From Corynebacterium hylobatis (GTDB lineage: Bacteria; Actinomycetota; Actinomycetes; Mycobacteriales; Mycobacteriaceae): a DNA stretch of 64,000 bases. This document shows, piece after piece, positions 37,716 to 47,345 of the stretch (the stretch's first letter is position 1; every line of letters starts with the position of its first letter). The position numbers and the translations under genes are program-made. The notes below the pieces were generated by a model, which did not search any database, was not told the DNA's origin, and worked only from the letters and a program-made list of their open reading frames with translations. The stretch lies in contig NZ_RXHJ01000010.1 in the NCBI RefSeq assembly GCF_003955685.1, positions 19,697 to 83,696 on the forward strand. The letters run 5' to 3'.

Positions 37716-40700
37716 ATGTCCGCACCCGAGAAGAAGACCTCCGTCGGCGGGGTCTACCCCAGGGTTGACCTGACCGGCGGTTCCAACCGTTTCCCCGACA
37801 TGGAGAGCAACGTCCTGGGTTACTGGTCGCAGGACCAGACCTTCCAGGCATCCCTGGGCCAGCGCGAGGGCAACGAGGAGTACGTCTTCTACGACGGCCC
37901 GCCCTTCGCCAACGGCCTGCCGCACTACGGCCACCTGCTCACCGGCTACGTCAAGGACATCATCCCGCGCTACCGCACGATGGCCGGCTACCACGTGCCG
38001 CGCGTCTTCGGCTGGGACACCCACGGTCTGCCCGCGGAGCTGGAGGCGGAGAAGCAGCTGGGCATCACCGACAAGGGCCAGATCGAGGCCATGGGCCTGG
38101 CGAAGTTCAACGAGTACTGCGCCACCTCCGTCCTGGAGTACACGGAGGAGTGGAAGGAGTACGTCACCCGCCAGGCCCGCTGGGTGGACTTCGACAACGG
38201 CTACAAGACCATGGACCTGACCTACATGGAGTCCGTGATCTGGGCGTTCAAGGAGCTCTACGACAAGGGCCTGATCTACCAGGGCTTCCGCGTCCTGCCC
38301 TACTCCTGGGCGGAGCACACCCCGCTGTCGAACCAGGAGACCCGCCTGGACGACTCCTACAAGATGCGCCAGGACCCGGCGCTGACGGTCACCTTCCCCT
38401 TCACCGGGGCGCGTCCGGGCACGGCCGCCGAGCAGACCCTGGCCGAGCATCCGGTGCTCGCCGGGGCCGCCGCCCTGGCCTGGACGACCACCCCCTGGAC
38501 CCTGCCCTCCAACGCCGCCCTCGCGGTGCATCCGGAGGTCAACTACAGCCTGGTCAAGGTCGCTGAGAGCGGTGAGAAGGTGCTGCTGGCCGAGAACCTG
38601 GTGGGCAACTACACCAAGGAGCTCGGTGAGGACCTCGAGGTGCTGGCCACCTTCACCGGCGCCCAGCTGGTGGGTCTGAGCTACGAGCCGATCTTCGGCT
38701 TCTTCCCGGAGCTGGAGAACGGCTTCCAGGTCCTCGCTGCCGACTACGTCACCACCGAGGACGGCACCGGTATCGTCCACCAGGCCCCGGCCTTCGGTGA
38801 GGACGACATGGAGGCCTGCAGGGCCCTCGGCATCGAGCTGGTCATCCCCGTCGACATGGACGGTAAATTCACTTCCCAGGTCCCGCCGTACGAGGGCCAG
38901 CTGGTCTTCGACGCCAACAAGGACATCATCCGCGACCTCAAGGACGCCGGCAGGGTCCTGCGCCACGAGACGATCGAGCACTCCTACCCGCACTCCTGGC
39001 GTTCCGGCCAGCCGCTGATCTACATGGCGCTGCCCTCCTGGTTCGTCAACGTGACCAGGATCCGCGACCGCATGGTCGAGATCAACCACAACGACATCGA
39101 GTGGATGCCGGAGCACATCCGCGACGGCCAGTTCGGCAAGTGGCTCGAGGGTGCCCGCGACTGGAACATCTCCCGTTCCCGTTACTGGGGCTCGCCGATC
39201 CCGGTGTGGGTCTCCGACAACGACGAGTACCCGCGTATCGACGTCTACGGCTCCCTCGACGAGCTCGAGGCCGACTTCGGCGTGCGCCCGACCTCCCTGC
39301 ACCGTCCCTACATCGACGAGCTGACCCGCCCGAATCCGGACGACCCGACGGGCCAGTCCACCATGCGGCGCGTCCCGGACGTCCTCGACGTCTGGTTCGA
39401 CTCCGGCTCCATGCCGTTCGCCCAGTTCCACTACCCCTTCGAGAACAAGGAGTGGTTCGAGTCCCACGCCCCGGCGGACTTCATCGTCGAGTACATCGGC
39501 CAGACCCGCGGCTGGTTCTACCTGCTCCATGTGCTCTCCGTCGGACTCTTCGACCGCGCGGCCTTCAGCAAGGTGGTCGCCCACGGCATTGTCCTCGGCG
39601 ACGACGGGCTGAAGATGTCCAAGTCGAAGGGCAACTACCCGAACGTCAACGAGGTCTTCGACCGCGACGGCTCGGATGCCATGCGCTGGTTCCTGATGTC
39701 CTCGCCGATCCTGCGCGGCGGCAACCTCATCGTCACCGAGCAGGGCATCCGTGAGGGCGTGCGCCAGGCGATGCTGCCGATGTGGAACGCCTACACCTTC
39801 CTGCAGCTGTACTCCTCGAAGCCGGCTGAGTGGTCCGTCGATTCAACGGACGTCCTCGACCGCTACATCCTGGCCAAGCTGCACGACCTGGTCGCCGATG
39901 TGGACCGTGCGCTGGCCGCAGCGGAGATCGCCGACGCCACCGACGCCGTCCGGCAGTTCGCCGATGCCCTGACCAACTGGTACGTGCGCCGCTCCCGCGA
40001 CCGTTTCTGGGCCGGGGACACCGGGCACCCGGAGGCCTTCAACACCCTCTACACCGTGCTCGAGGTCCTCACCCGCGTCACCGCCCCGCTGCTGCCGATG
40101 ATCTCCGAGGTCATCTGGCGCGGCCTGACCGGGGAGCGCTCCGTCCACCTGGCGGACTTCCCCTCCGCGGATGAGATCCCGGCGGATGCCGCCCTGGTCG
40201 CCGCGATGGACGCCACCCGTGGCGTGTGCTCCGCGGCCTCCTCGGTGCGCAAGGCCCATAAGCTGCGCAACCGTCTGCCGCTGCCCTCGCTGACGGTGGC
40301 GCTGCCGGAGTCCGGCCAGCTCGCCGACTTCGCCGCGATCATCCGCGACGAGGTCAACGTCAAGGATGTCCAGCTGACCGACGACGTCGACTCGGTGGGC
40401 ACCTTCGAGGTCGTCGTCAACGCCAAGGTCGCCGGGCCGCGCCTGGGCCGCGATGTCCAGCGCGTGATCAAGGCCGTCAAGTCCGGCAACTACGAGCGCG
40501 TCGGTGACACTGTCATCGCCGACGGCATCGAGCTGAACCCGGAGGAGTACACCGAGCGCCTCGTCGCCGCGGACCCGGACTCCACCGCGCGCATCGACGG
40601 CCTCGACGGCCTCGTCGTCCTCGACATGGAGGTCACCGAGGCACTTGAGGCCGAGGGCTGGGCCGCCGATGTCATCCGTGGCCTGCAGGACGCCCGCAAG

Positions 40701-40907
40701 GCCGCCGGCCTGGAGGTCTCCGACCGCATCACCGTGGTCCTGTCGGTTCCCGCCGAGAAGGAGGAGTGGGCCCAGCGCCACCGCGACCTCATCGCCGGTG
40801 AGGTCCTCGCCGTGGAGCTCGAGATCGTCACGGGTGAGCTTGAGGGCGACGCCCACGACGTGGTCAAGGGCGCGACGGCGACGGTGACGAAGGCCACCGC
40901 CGTCTGA
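37716..40907 (+). CDS. ileS: Isoleucyl-tRNA synthetase
   Basis: A 1063-residue class I aminoacyl-tRNA synthetase. The HIGH motif is PHYGH with His70 and His73, and the KMSKS loop is at 633-637. The editing domain lies between them ([18 protein letters not shown]). The C-terminal anticodon-binding part is of the long type shared with eukaryotes and many actinobacteria (IleS2-like), which is often less sensitive to mupirocin; this last point is inference from the class. ATG 37716 is chosen; an in-frame GTG lies 21 bases earlier. The TGA overlaps the ATG of the EamA gene by one base. Confidence 0.96.
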   Translation: MSAPEKKTSVGGVYPRVDLTGGSNRFPDMESNVLGYWSQDQTFQASLGQREGNEEYVFYDGPPFANGLPHYGHLLTGYVKDIIPRYRTMAGYHVPRVFGWDTHGLPAELEAEKQLGITDKGQIEAMGLAKFNEYCATSVLEYTEEWKEYVTRQARWVDFDNGYKTMDLTYMESVIWAFKELYDKGLIYQGFRVLPYSWAEHTPLSNQETRLDDSYKMRQDPALTVTFPFTGARPGTAAEQTLAEHPVLAGAAALAWTTTPWTLPSNAALAVHPEVNYSLVKVAESGEKVLLAENLVGNYTKELGEDLEVLATFTGAQLVGLSYEPIFGFFPELENGFQVLAADYVTTEDGTGIVHQAPAFGEDDMEACRALGIELVIPVDMDGKFTSQVPPYEGQLVFDANKDIIRDLKDAGRVLRHETIEHSYPHSWRSGQPLIYMALPSWFVNVTRIRDRMVEINHNDIEWMPEHIRDGQFGKWLEGARDWNISRSRYWGSPIPVWVSDNDEYPRIDVYGSLDELEADFGVRPTSLHRPYIDELTRPNPDDPTGQSTMRRVPDVLDVWFDSGSMPFAQFHYPFENKEWFESHAPADFIVEYIGQTRGWFYLLHVLSVGLFDRAAFSKVVAHGIVLGDDGLKMSKSKGNYPNVNEVFDRDGSDAMRWFLMSSPILRGGNLIVTEQGIREGVRQAMLPMWNAYTFLQLYSSKPAEWSVDSTDVLDRYILAKLHDLVADVDRALAAAEIADATDAVRQFADALTNWYVRRSRDRFWAGDTGHPEAFNTLYTVLEVLTRVTAPLLPMISEVIWRGLTGERSVHLADFPSADEIPADAALVAAMDATRGVCSAASSVRKAHKLRNRLPLPSLTVALPESGQLADFAAIIRDEVNVKDVQLTDDVDSVGTFEVVVNAKVAGPRLGRDVQRVIKAVKSGNYERVGDTVIADGIELNPEEYTERLVAADPDSTARIDGLDGLVVLDMEVTEALEAEGWAADVIRGLQDARKAAGLEVSDRITVVLSVPAEKEEWAQRHRDLIAGEVLAVELEIVTGELEGDAHDVVKGATATVTKATAV

Positions 40908-41722
40908 TGTTGCGCGCGCCGGCGGTGATGGTCGCCTCCTCGCTCAGCCTCTACGCTGGCGCGGCGGTGGCCGTCGGGCTCTTCGAGCTTTTTCCGCCGG
41001 TCGTCGTGGCGTGGCTGCGGATGTCCGCGGCCGCGCTGATCCTGCTGGTGCTCTACCGCCCGGCCCGGGCCTCCTTCACGTGGCAGGCCACGGTCTACGG
41101 CGTGGCCACCCTCGGGATGAACATGACCTTCTACGAGGCCATCGCCCGCCTGCCGCTGGGCACTGCCGTGGCCATCGAGTTCCTCGGCCCCGTCCTCGTC
41201 GCCGCCGTCGGCTCCCGCTCGCTGCGGGACTGGCTGGCGCTGCTCGCCGCGCTGGTCGGCGTGGTGGTCATCTCGGGTGCGGTGTGGTCGACGGCGGCCG
41301 CGGGCATCCTCTTCGCCCTGGCGGCCGGCGCCATGTGGGCGGTCTACATCGTCGTGGGTTCCCGCATCGTCGGCGGTACCGGCAACCCCCGCTCCGCGAT
41401 GGCCGCGGGTTTCGCGGTCGCTGCGGTGCTCACCGCGCCGCTGGCCTGGGTGCTGTGGCCAGCGGAGGTGGCCATGCCCGGGACCCAGCTGCTGGGTCTG
41501 GCCCTCGGGCTGGGGGTGCTCTCCGCGGTCATCCCGTACTCGCTGGACCAGGTGGTGATGAAGATGGCCGGGGCCCCGGGTTTCGCGCTCCTGCAGGCCC
41601 TGCTGCCGGCGAGCGCCGCGATCCTCGGTGCCGTCGCCCTGCGGCAGTTCCTCAGCCCGGCGGAGGTGGTGGGCATCGCGCTGGTCATCCTGGCCATCCT
41701 CCTGCGGCGTCCGGCAAGATGA
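40907..41722 (+). CDS. EamA-family (RhtA-like) exporter
   Basis: A 271-residue drug/metabolite transporter with about ten hydrophobic helices and two EamA repeats. Glycine-rich LPLGTAVAIEFLGPVLVA in the first repeat and GVLSAVIPYSLDQVVMK in the second resemble RhtA-type threonine/homoserine exporters; the substrate is not proven. The start overlaps ileS (TGATG) and the stop overlaps dinB (ATGA), so the three genes are transcribed together. Confidence 0.85.
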   Translation: MLRAPAVMVASSLSLYAGAAVAVGLFELFPPVVVAWLRMSAAALILLVLYRPARASFTWQATVYGVATLGMNMTFYEAIARLPLGTAVAIEFLGPVLVAAVGSRSLRDWLALLAALVGVVVISGAVWSTAAAGILFALAAGAMWAVYIVVGSRIVGGTGNPRSAMAAGFAVAAVLTAPLAWVLWPAEVAMPGTQLLGLALGLGVLSAVIPYSLDQVVMKMAGAPGFALLQALLPASAAILGAVALRQFLSPAEVVGIALVILAILLRRPAR

Positions 41723-43128
41723 CGGTCCTGCAGCGCTGGGTCCTCCACATCGACATGGACGCGTTCTTCGCATCCGTCGAGCAGCTGACCCGTCCCACCC
41801 TGCGCGGACGCCCGGTGCTGGTGGCCGGGGTCTCGGGGAGGGGAGTGGTCGCCGGTGCCAGCTATGAGGCCCGGAAATTCGGGGCGCGTTCCGCGATGCC
41901 CACCCAGCAGGCCGCCCGCCTGGTCGGTTACTCGGCGGTGCTCGTCTCACCGCGGCGGGCGGTGTACGTGGCGGCCTCGCGACGCGTCTTCCAGCTCATC
42001 GCCTCGCGTGTCGACGTCCTCGAGCAGCTGTCCATCGACGAGGCATTCATGGAGCCCGCCGAACTCGAGGGGGCTTCGGCAGCGGAGGTCACCCGCTGGG
42101 CCGAGGAGCTGCGCCGGGTGATCAGGGAGGAGACGGGCCTGGCGGCGTCGATAGGCGCGGGCAGCGGAAAGCAGTACGCCAAGATCGCCTCGGGGCGCGC
42201 GAAACCCGACGGCACCTTTGTCATCCCCGCCGACCGGCAGCTGGAGATCCTCCACCCCATGCCCGTCTCCGAGCTGTGGGGTGTGGGGCCGGTGACGGAG
42301 GCGCGGCTCAACCAGATCGGCGTGCACACCATCGGCGACCTGGCCGGCCTGAGCGAACGCGAGGTCACCATCTCGTTGGGCACGGCCAACGGCCGGATGC
42401 TGTGGCACCTCGCCCGCGGCATCGACGAGCGTCCCGTGGAAACCCGCGCCGAGGCCAAGTCCATCTCCGCCGAACACACCTACCCGCGTGACCTGACCAC
42501 CCACGCGGAGGTCGACGCCGCCATCGACCGCGCCGCAGAGTCCGCCCACCGCCGCCTGCTTGCCGACGGCCGCGGCTCCCGCACCGTCACCGTCAAGCTC
42601 CGCATGGCCGACTTCCGCATCGAATCCCGCTCCGCGACCCTGCCGTACGCCACCGACGACCCGGAGACGCTGCGCGCCACCGCCTTCCGCCTGGCCCGCT
42701 ACCCGGATGAGGTGGGCCCCATCCGCCTGGTCGGGGTGAGCTACTCCGGTCTGGAGGCCGCCCGTCAGGACGTGCTCTTCCCGGAACTCGACCAGCAGAT
42801 CGTCGAGCACCGGGAGACCACCGACGACGACTTCGAATCCGGGGTCAGTGACCATGTGACCGGGCCCGTCGTCGAGATCGCCCGCGCCGACATCGAGGGG
42901 GATGCTGCCGCGGGCTGGCGGGCCACCCAGGACGTCCACCACCCCGAGTTCGGTCACGGCTGGGTGCAGGGTGCGGGCCACGGCATCGTCTCGGTCCGTT
43001 TCGAGACCCGCGCCACCGGCCCTGGTTTCACCCGCACTTTCCCCGTCGACGATCCGGACCTGCGCCCCGGGGACCCGCTGGACAGCCTGGCGTGGGAGGA
43101 GTGGGCGGACGGAGACGGGGCGCCGTAA
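41719..43128 (+). CDS. dinB: DNA polymerase IV (DinB, Y family) with C-terminal extension
   Basis: A 469-residue translesion polymerase. Catalytic residues are in HIDMDAFFASVEQ (Asp12) and SIDEAF (Asp107, Glu108). The steric-gate region and the helix-hairpin-helix (VSELWGVGPVTEARLNQIG) are present, and the little finger ends near residue 350. The remaining 110 residues form an extension with DVHHPEFGHGWVQGAGHGIV, a pattern like the Tudor-type end domain of UvrD/PcrA. The usual beta-clamp motif would lie before it. The ATG overlaps the exporter stop (ATGA). No LexA box is visible directly upstream, since the gene sits inside the ileS operon. Confidence 0.9.
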   Translation: MTVLQRWVLHIDMDAFFASVEQLTRPTLRGRPVLVAGVSGRGVVAGASYEARKFGARSAMPTQQAARLVGYSAVLVSPRRAVYVAASRRVFQLIASRVDVLEQLSIDEAFMEPAELEGASAAEVTRWAEELRRVIREETGLAASIGAGSGKQYAKIASGRAKPDGTFVIPADRQLEILHPMPVSELWGVGPVTEARLNQIGVHTIGDLAGLSEREVTISLGTANGRMLWHLARGIDERPVETRAEAKSISAEHTYPRDLTTHAEVDAAIDRAAESAHRRLLADGRGSRTVTVKLRMADFRIESRSATLPYATDDPETLRATAFRLARYPDEVGPIRLVGVSYSGLEAARQDVLFPELDQQIVEHRETTDDDFESGVSDHVTGPVVEIARADIEGDAAAGWRATQDVHHPEFGHGWVQGAGHGIVSVRFETRATGPGFTRTFPVDDPDLRPGDPLDSLAWEEWADGDGAP

Positions 43129-43132
43129 AATA

Positions 43133-43200
43133 TCACGTCAACAAATGCACATTTCGACATACGCCCAGCTCGCCAGCAGGGTCCAGAGCTGTTGATGTGA
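43133..43200. repeat. Spaced inverted repeat upstream of the NAD(P)-binding gene
   Basis: TCACGTCAACA (43133-43143) and TGTTGATGTGA (43190-43200) are inverted copies with one mismatch, 46 bases apart, starting five bases after the dinB stop. They could pair in RNA as a long-loop hairpin or be two binding sites for one regulator. Confidence 0.5.
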
Positions 43201-43301
43201 CATGTGGCGAAGGGCTCGACTTTTCCGGCAGAAGGGGAATACCCGGGAGGTCCCGATGGTTATGATTACTTGAACCCTAAAGTAAACCAGGAGGATCAGG
43301 A

Positions 43302-43946
43302 ATGAAGATCGGTATCATCGGAGCAACCGGCAAGGCCGGCCAGGAGATCTACCGCGAGGCAGTACGCCGCGGGGAGGAAGCGGTCGCACTCGTCCGCAAC
43401 GCCGACCGCGCCCGGGAAATTCTCGGCGAGGACGTCACGGTCGTGGAGAAGGACGCCTTCGACCTCACCGCCGAGGACCTCGCCGGCTACGACGCCATCG
43501 TCAACGCCTTCGCCACCGCCCCGGACCAGGCCCACCGGCACATCGACCTGTCCCGCCAGCTGGTGGAGGCAGCAGGGGAGGAGTCCCCGCGCCTGGTGTT
43601 CATCCTCGGCGCCGGCTCGCTGACCAACCCGGCGACCGGGAAGCCCTTCATCGAGGTGCTCCGCGAGGTGCCGGATGCTGCGGCCTGGATCAACATCCCC
43701 GAGCAGCAGTTCAAGCAGCTCGAGTACCTGCGTACCGTCGACACCACCAACTGGGTCGGTATCTCCCCGCAGGCCGATTTCCCGGCCGAGGGTCCGGCCA
43801 CCACTCCGAAGGTGGGCGGCGATGAGCTGCTCACCGCCGCCGACGGTGAGTCCCACACCACCGCCGGCACCATGGCGGTCGCGGTTCTCGACGAGCTGCA
43901 GAACCCGGCCCACCGCAACACCCGCTTCACCGTCTCGGACGCTTAG
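43302..43946 (+). CDS. NAD(P)-binding Rossmann-fold protein (NmrA/YwnB-like)
   Basis: A 214-residue short atypical SDR. The dinucleotide loop is IGIIGATGKAGQEIYREA at the N-terminus, followed by VRNADRAREIL, where the Arg suggests NADP. There is no classical YxxxK pair, so it is more like NAD(P)-sensing or flavin-reductase-like members than a typical dehydrogenase. AGGAGGATCAGG in front of the ATG is a very strong ribosome binding site, unusual in this window, which suggests high expression on induction. It stands alone, with a strong terminator after it. Confidence 0.78.
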   Translation: MKIGIIGATGKAGQEIYREAVRRGEEAVALVRNADRAREILGEDVTVVEKDAFDLTAEDLAGYDAIVNAFATAPDQAHRHIDLSRQLVEAAGEESPRLVFILGAGSLTNPATGKPFIEVLREVPDAAAWINIPEQQFKQLEYLRTVDTTNWVGISPQADFPAEGPATTPKVGGDELLTAADGESHTTAGTMAVAVLDELQNPAHRNTRFTVSDA

Positions 43947-43973
43947 CGTTCCGGCACAGATCCTGCGATCACA

Positions 43974-44014
43974 AACCCCGCGAGGAGTCACCGGATGGGG
44001 CTCCTCGCGGGGTT
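43974..44014. terminator. Terminator between the NAD(P)-binding gene and asparaginase
   Basis: AACCCCGCGAGGAG and CTCCTCGCGGGGTT form a perfect 14-bp stem with a 13-base loop between convergent genes. A further CCTCGCGGGGTTT copy lies at 44048-44060. Confidence 0.8.
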
Positions 44015-44072
44015 CGCGCGATTTTGCAGGGGTGGTCGCAGGTTTTTCCTCGCGGGGTTTGGAGCTGCAGGT

Positions 44073-44990
44073 TCAGAGCAGCAGCTCGCGCACATCCCGG
44101 CCGGTTGCCAGGGCTACGACGAGCGCCATCCGGGCCTGCCCCGCCCGCAGATGCCCGGCGCCGACGGCACCCTTCGAACCCAGCGTGGCGCCCCCGCCAT
44201 CGCCGCCGTAGGCGAGGATGATCTCACCGGAGGGCACCCGCGAGGTGATCACCACCGGGACCCCGGCGTCCAGCGCATCAGCGACACCGGCACCCATCCC
44301 GGGACCGATGTTGCCGGAACCGAGAGCCTCGATCACCAGGCCACGGGCGCCGGAGGCGACGGCGGCGTCGACAAGCTGGCGGTCCGCGCCGGGCCAGGCT
44401 GCGAGCACGGGGACATGGATGTCAGCCAGGGGAGCGGCCGGTACGGGGGCGGGTCGGCGGGATTCGCGCGGCACAGTGGAGATGAAACCATCGAGTTCGG
44501 TGGTGTGGCGCTTGGCGGCGCCGCGGGCGGGGATGGTCCAGCCACCGAAGGCGATGAGCACCCCCTGGCGGCGGGCCAACGGATCGGCGGCCAGCCGCAC
44601 GGCGTCGATGAGGTTGCCGGGCCCGTCGGAGGAGGGGTGGTCGAAGGCACGCTGCGCACCCGTGAACACGACGGGGCGGTCATCGGCGTGGAAGCAGTCC
44701 AGCGCGAAGGCGGTGTCCTCCATGGAGTCGGTGCCGTGGGTGACCACCACCCCGTCGACATCCGGGGAGGCCAGGGCCTCCTGCACTGACGTGACCAGGC
44801 CGTCAATGTCGGCCAGGGTGATGGCGGAGGAATCGAGACGGACGAGGTCCACGGCGGAGAGCTCGTGGGGGAGGTGGTCACGGACGGCGTCGAGAAGTTC
44901 CGTACCGCTGACGGTGGGGCGCAGGGCCCCGGACTCGTCGGTGGTGCAGGCTATGGTGCCGCCGGTGGTCAGCAGGACGATGCGGGTCAT
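44073..44990 (-). CDS. L-asparaginase
   Basis: A 305-residue asparaginase/glutaminase-fold enzyme that hydrolyses asparagine to aspartate and ammonia. The first catalytic Thr is in LLTTGGTIACT. The second Thr and the Asp are in VVTHGTDSMEDTAF, and the proton-relay Lys is in ARGAAKRHTTELDG. The ATG at 44990 is favoured because homology starts at once with TRIVLLTTGG; a longer in-frame start at 45068 would add 26 residues without a convincing signal peptide. A cytoplasmic enzyme is therefore likely. The 3' end faces the shared terminator. Confidence 0.9.
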   Translation of the reverse strand: MTRIVLLTTGGTIACTTDESGALRPTVSGTELLDAVRDHLPHELSAVDLVRLDSSAITLADIDGLVTSVQEALASPDVDGVVVTHGTDSMEDTAFALDCFHADDRPVVFTGAQRAFDHPSSDGPGNLIDAVRLAADPLARRQGVLIAFGGWTIPARGAAKRHTTELDGFISTVPRESRRPAPVPAAPLADIHVPVLAAWPGADRQLVDAAVASGARGLVIEALGSGNIGPGMGAGVADALDAGVPVVITSRVPSGEIILAYGGDGGGATLGSKGAVGAGHLRAGQARMALVVALATGRDVRELLL

Positions 44991-45025
44991 GCCACCAGGG
45001 TGCCACACGATGCCCGCCACAAGTG

Positions 45026-45052
45026 TTGTCACAAATGCATAACGTGTACGAT
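45026..45052 (+). promoter_or_regulatory. Promoter for the lipoprotein gene
   Basis: TTGTCA and TACGAT with a 15-base spacer, about 50 bases before the GTG at 45104. Confidence 0.4.
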
Positions 45053-45103
45053 CGGCCCGGAGCCCCAAGACCAGTGGTGCCCCGATTTGAGGAGAATTTT
45101 TCC

Positions 45104-45673
45104 GTGAAGCTGAGCAAGATCACCGCGTTCGTCGCCACACTCGGCGCCGCCCTGGCACTCACCGCCTGTGCATCCGATGAGGACAACGGCACGACCGCCA
45201 CCACCGCGACGGCGACCACCGAGGCGACCACCTCGGCCGCCAGCCCCGCGCTGCCCACCGCGGATGAGCTGAACACGATCCTGGCCAGGGCCACCGACCC
45301 GACCGTACCGCTGGAGGAGAAGGTCAACACCGTTCAGAACGGTGAGCAGGCACCTGAGCTCTTCGAGGTCATGGCCGCCTCCCAGGCCGAGTCCGGGGCC
45401 CAGTTCCAGGTGGTCAACCCGGTGCTCCCGGGCTACACCCCGGATTCCGTGCTGGCCTCGGTGAACTTCATCCTCCCGGAGAACGAGGCCCAGCCGGCCG
45501 AGAACGTCGAGTTCATCTACGAGAACGAGACCTGGAAGCTGTCCCAGTCCTGGGCCTGCACCCTGATCACCAACACCGTCAGCCCGGAGCAGGTCCCGGA
45601 GATGTGCCTGGACTTCAGCCCGGCCCCCGCTGAGGATCCGGCTGAGGCCCCCGCCGAGGCCCCGGCCGAATAA
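45104..45673 (+). CDS. Secreted lipoprotein, MTB12-antigen-like
   Basis: A 189-residue lipoprotein. The signal peptide ends in the lipobox LTAC with Cys22, followed by an Asp/Thr/Ala-rich linker. A small domain from about 50 to 165 (LPTADELNTILARATDPTVPLEEKVNTV...) resembles the mycobacterial low-molecular-weight antigen MTB12 family, whose function is unknown. The last residues repeat Ala-Glu-Ala-Pro/Asp-Pro units (AEDPAEAPAEAPAE). GAGGAGA nine bases before the GTG fixes the start. It converges with the ABC-F gene with a one-base gap and no terminator. Confidence 0.78.
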   Translation: MKLSKITAFVATLGAALALTACASDEDNGTTATTATATTEATTSAASPALPTADELNTILARATDPTVPLEEKVNTVQNGEQAPELFEVMAASQAESGAQFQVVNPVLPGYTPDSVLASVNFILPENEAQPAENVEFIYENETWKLSQSWACTLITNTVSPEQVPEMCLDFSPAPAEDPAEAPAEAPAE

Positions 45674-45674
45674 G

Positions 45675-47333
45675 CTAGCCGTCCCGGCCCGGCAGGGAGA
45701 GGACCTTGCCGCGGCCGTTGGTGCGCACCGCCCAGCGGCGGCGGATCCAGCGATCGTGGGTGGCCAGCAGCACCGTGCCGGGATAGTTCTCCAGCGCCTC
45801 CTCGAGTTCCTCGGCGAGGGCGAGGGAGAGGTGGTTGGTGGGCTCGTCGAGAAGCAGGATGTCCGGCGGTGAGGCCAGGATGATACCCAGCGACACACGC
45901 CGGCGCTGACCCAGGGACAGCTCGCCGAGGGGGCGTGCGGCGGTCTCCTCGTTCATCAGGCCCATCTCCACGAGGGTGGGGGATTTCGGAGGCACCTTCG
46001 CCGCGAAGATCTCCTCGGCGGGGGTGTCCAGGTCAATCCACTCGTCGTCCTGACTCAGGCGCGTGATACGCACCCCCTCAGGAATGCGCAGCAGGCCGTC
46101 GCCGACCTCGAGCTCGCCCTGCACCACCTTGAGCAGGGTTGATTTACCCGCCCCGTTGGGTCCCTCGATGAGCCAGTGGTCACCAGGCTGCACGGTCACC
46201 GTCAACGGCCCCAGCCGGTCCGCCACGACCAGGTCCTTCGCCACCACCGCGGGTTCGCCGAGGGAGGCCAGCGAGGTGTGCTCAGGGATGCCGTGGAATT
46301 TCAGGCGCGCCGGCGGCGGGGGCAGCTCCTCCCGCTCCAGGGCCTCCAGGCGGCTGCGGGCCGAGCGCAGCCGGTTGCCCAGGGTCTTCGCGGCCCGGTC
46401 GGCGAAGAACTTCTCCGAGGCCCGGGTCTCCGACTTCGAGGTCTCCCGGTGGAAGATGTCCTCCGCGCCCTGTTCGGTGGCCTTCTGCAGGCGCACCCGT
46501 TCGTGCTCCTGCACGGTGTAGAGCTCCTCCCAGCGGCGCCGGATGTCCTCGCGGGCCTCCAGATAGTCGGTGAAGGCGCCGGTGAACACGGTGCCCTGCC
46601 GGGTCTCCTCCCCGCCGCCACCCTCATGCCCCAGGCCGGGGTCGAGGTCGACGAGGGAATCGGCGGCCTTGTCCAGGAAGAAACGGTCATGGCTGGCCAC
46701 CAGCACCGGACCACGGAATTCGTCCAGCTCGGAGATGAGGAAGTCGACGCCGTCGTCGTCGAGGTGGTTGGTCGGCTCGTCGAGCACCAGCGCGTCCACG
46801 GGCCGCAGCAGCAGGGCGGCCAGCGCGAAACGGCGCCGCTGCCCACCCGACATGTCACCCAGGCGGGTCTCCAGCGGCACCTCCGCCAGGCCGAGTCCGG
46901 CCAGGACCGTCGCGATCCGCGAGTCCAGTTCCCACACCCCGGACTGCTCGGCGGTGGCCAGCGCGGCGTCGAAGGCCTCCGCCAGCTCCGGCTCATCGGC
47001 CAGGCGTGCGGAGAGATCCCCGATCTGCTGCTCGATATCCCGCAGCTCGGCCACCGCGGCGTCGATGAGCTCGGCGGCCGCGGCAGAGAACGGCAGTGAC
47101 GTCTCCTGCTCGATGAAGCCCGTGGTCGGCGGGGTGGTGATGGAACCGACGTCCGGTTCCAGCTTCCCGGCGACGAGCTCCAGGAGGGTGGATTTGCCGG
47201 CGCCGTTCTCCCCGATCAGCCCGGTGACGTGCCCGGCAGGCACGGCGAAGGTGATGTCGGTGAGCACCCGGTCAACAGAGCCCGGGTAGGTGAAGCTCAC
47301 ACCGTCGAATTTCAGGTGGTGGGGGGAGGCCAT
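45675..47333 (-). CDS. ABC-F family ATPase
   Basis: A 552-residue soluble protein with two ABC domains and no membrane helices. The first has GENGAGKST, the signature MSGGQRRR and VLDEPTNHLD. The second has GPNGAGKST, LSLGQRRR and LLDEPTNHLS. Between them is a charged linker of about 80-100 residues (around 235-330), the part that in ABC-F proteins reaches the ribosomal exit site. Members either assist translation or protect ribosomes from antibiotics; which applies here cannot be told. AAGGAAG precedes the ATG. It is 12 bases downstream of the lipoprotein gene on the same strand, so probably one operon. Confidence 0.87.
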   Translation of the reverse strand: MASPHHLKFDGVSFTYPGSVDRVLTDITFAVPAGHVTGLIGENGAGKSTLLELVAGKLEPDVGSITTPPTTGFIEQETSLPFSAAAAELIDAAVAELRDIEQQIGDLSARLADEPELAEAFDAALATAEQSGVWELDSRIATVLAGLGLAEVPLETRLGDMSGGQRRRFALAALLLRPVDALVLDEPTNHLDDDGVDFLISELDEFRGPVLVASHDRFFLDKAADSLVDLDPGLGHEGGGGEETRQGTVFTGAFTDYLEAREDIRRRWEELYTVQEHERVRLQKATEQGAEDIFHRETSKSETRASEKFFADRAAKTLGNRLRSARSRLEALEREELPPPPARLKFHGIPEHTSLASLGEPAVVAKDLVVADRLGPLTVTVQPGDHWLIEGPNGAGKSTLLKVVQGELEVGDGLLRIPEGVRITRLSQDDEWIDLDTPAEEIFAAKVPPKSPTLVEMGLMNEETAARPLGELSLGQRRRVSLGIILASPPDILLLDEPTNHLSLALAEELEEALENYPGTVLLATHDRWIRRRWAVRTNGRGKVLSLPGRDG

Positions 47334-47345
47334 CGTGGTTCTTCC

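Noticed and set aside
36303..39584. A 1093-codon minus-strand open frame across wag31, the T-box and ileS
   Set aside because: Its protein is low in complexity and opposite to well-identified genes and an RNA leader; a shadow of GC-rich codon use.
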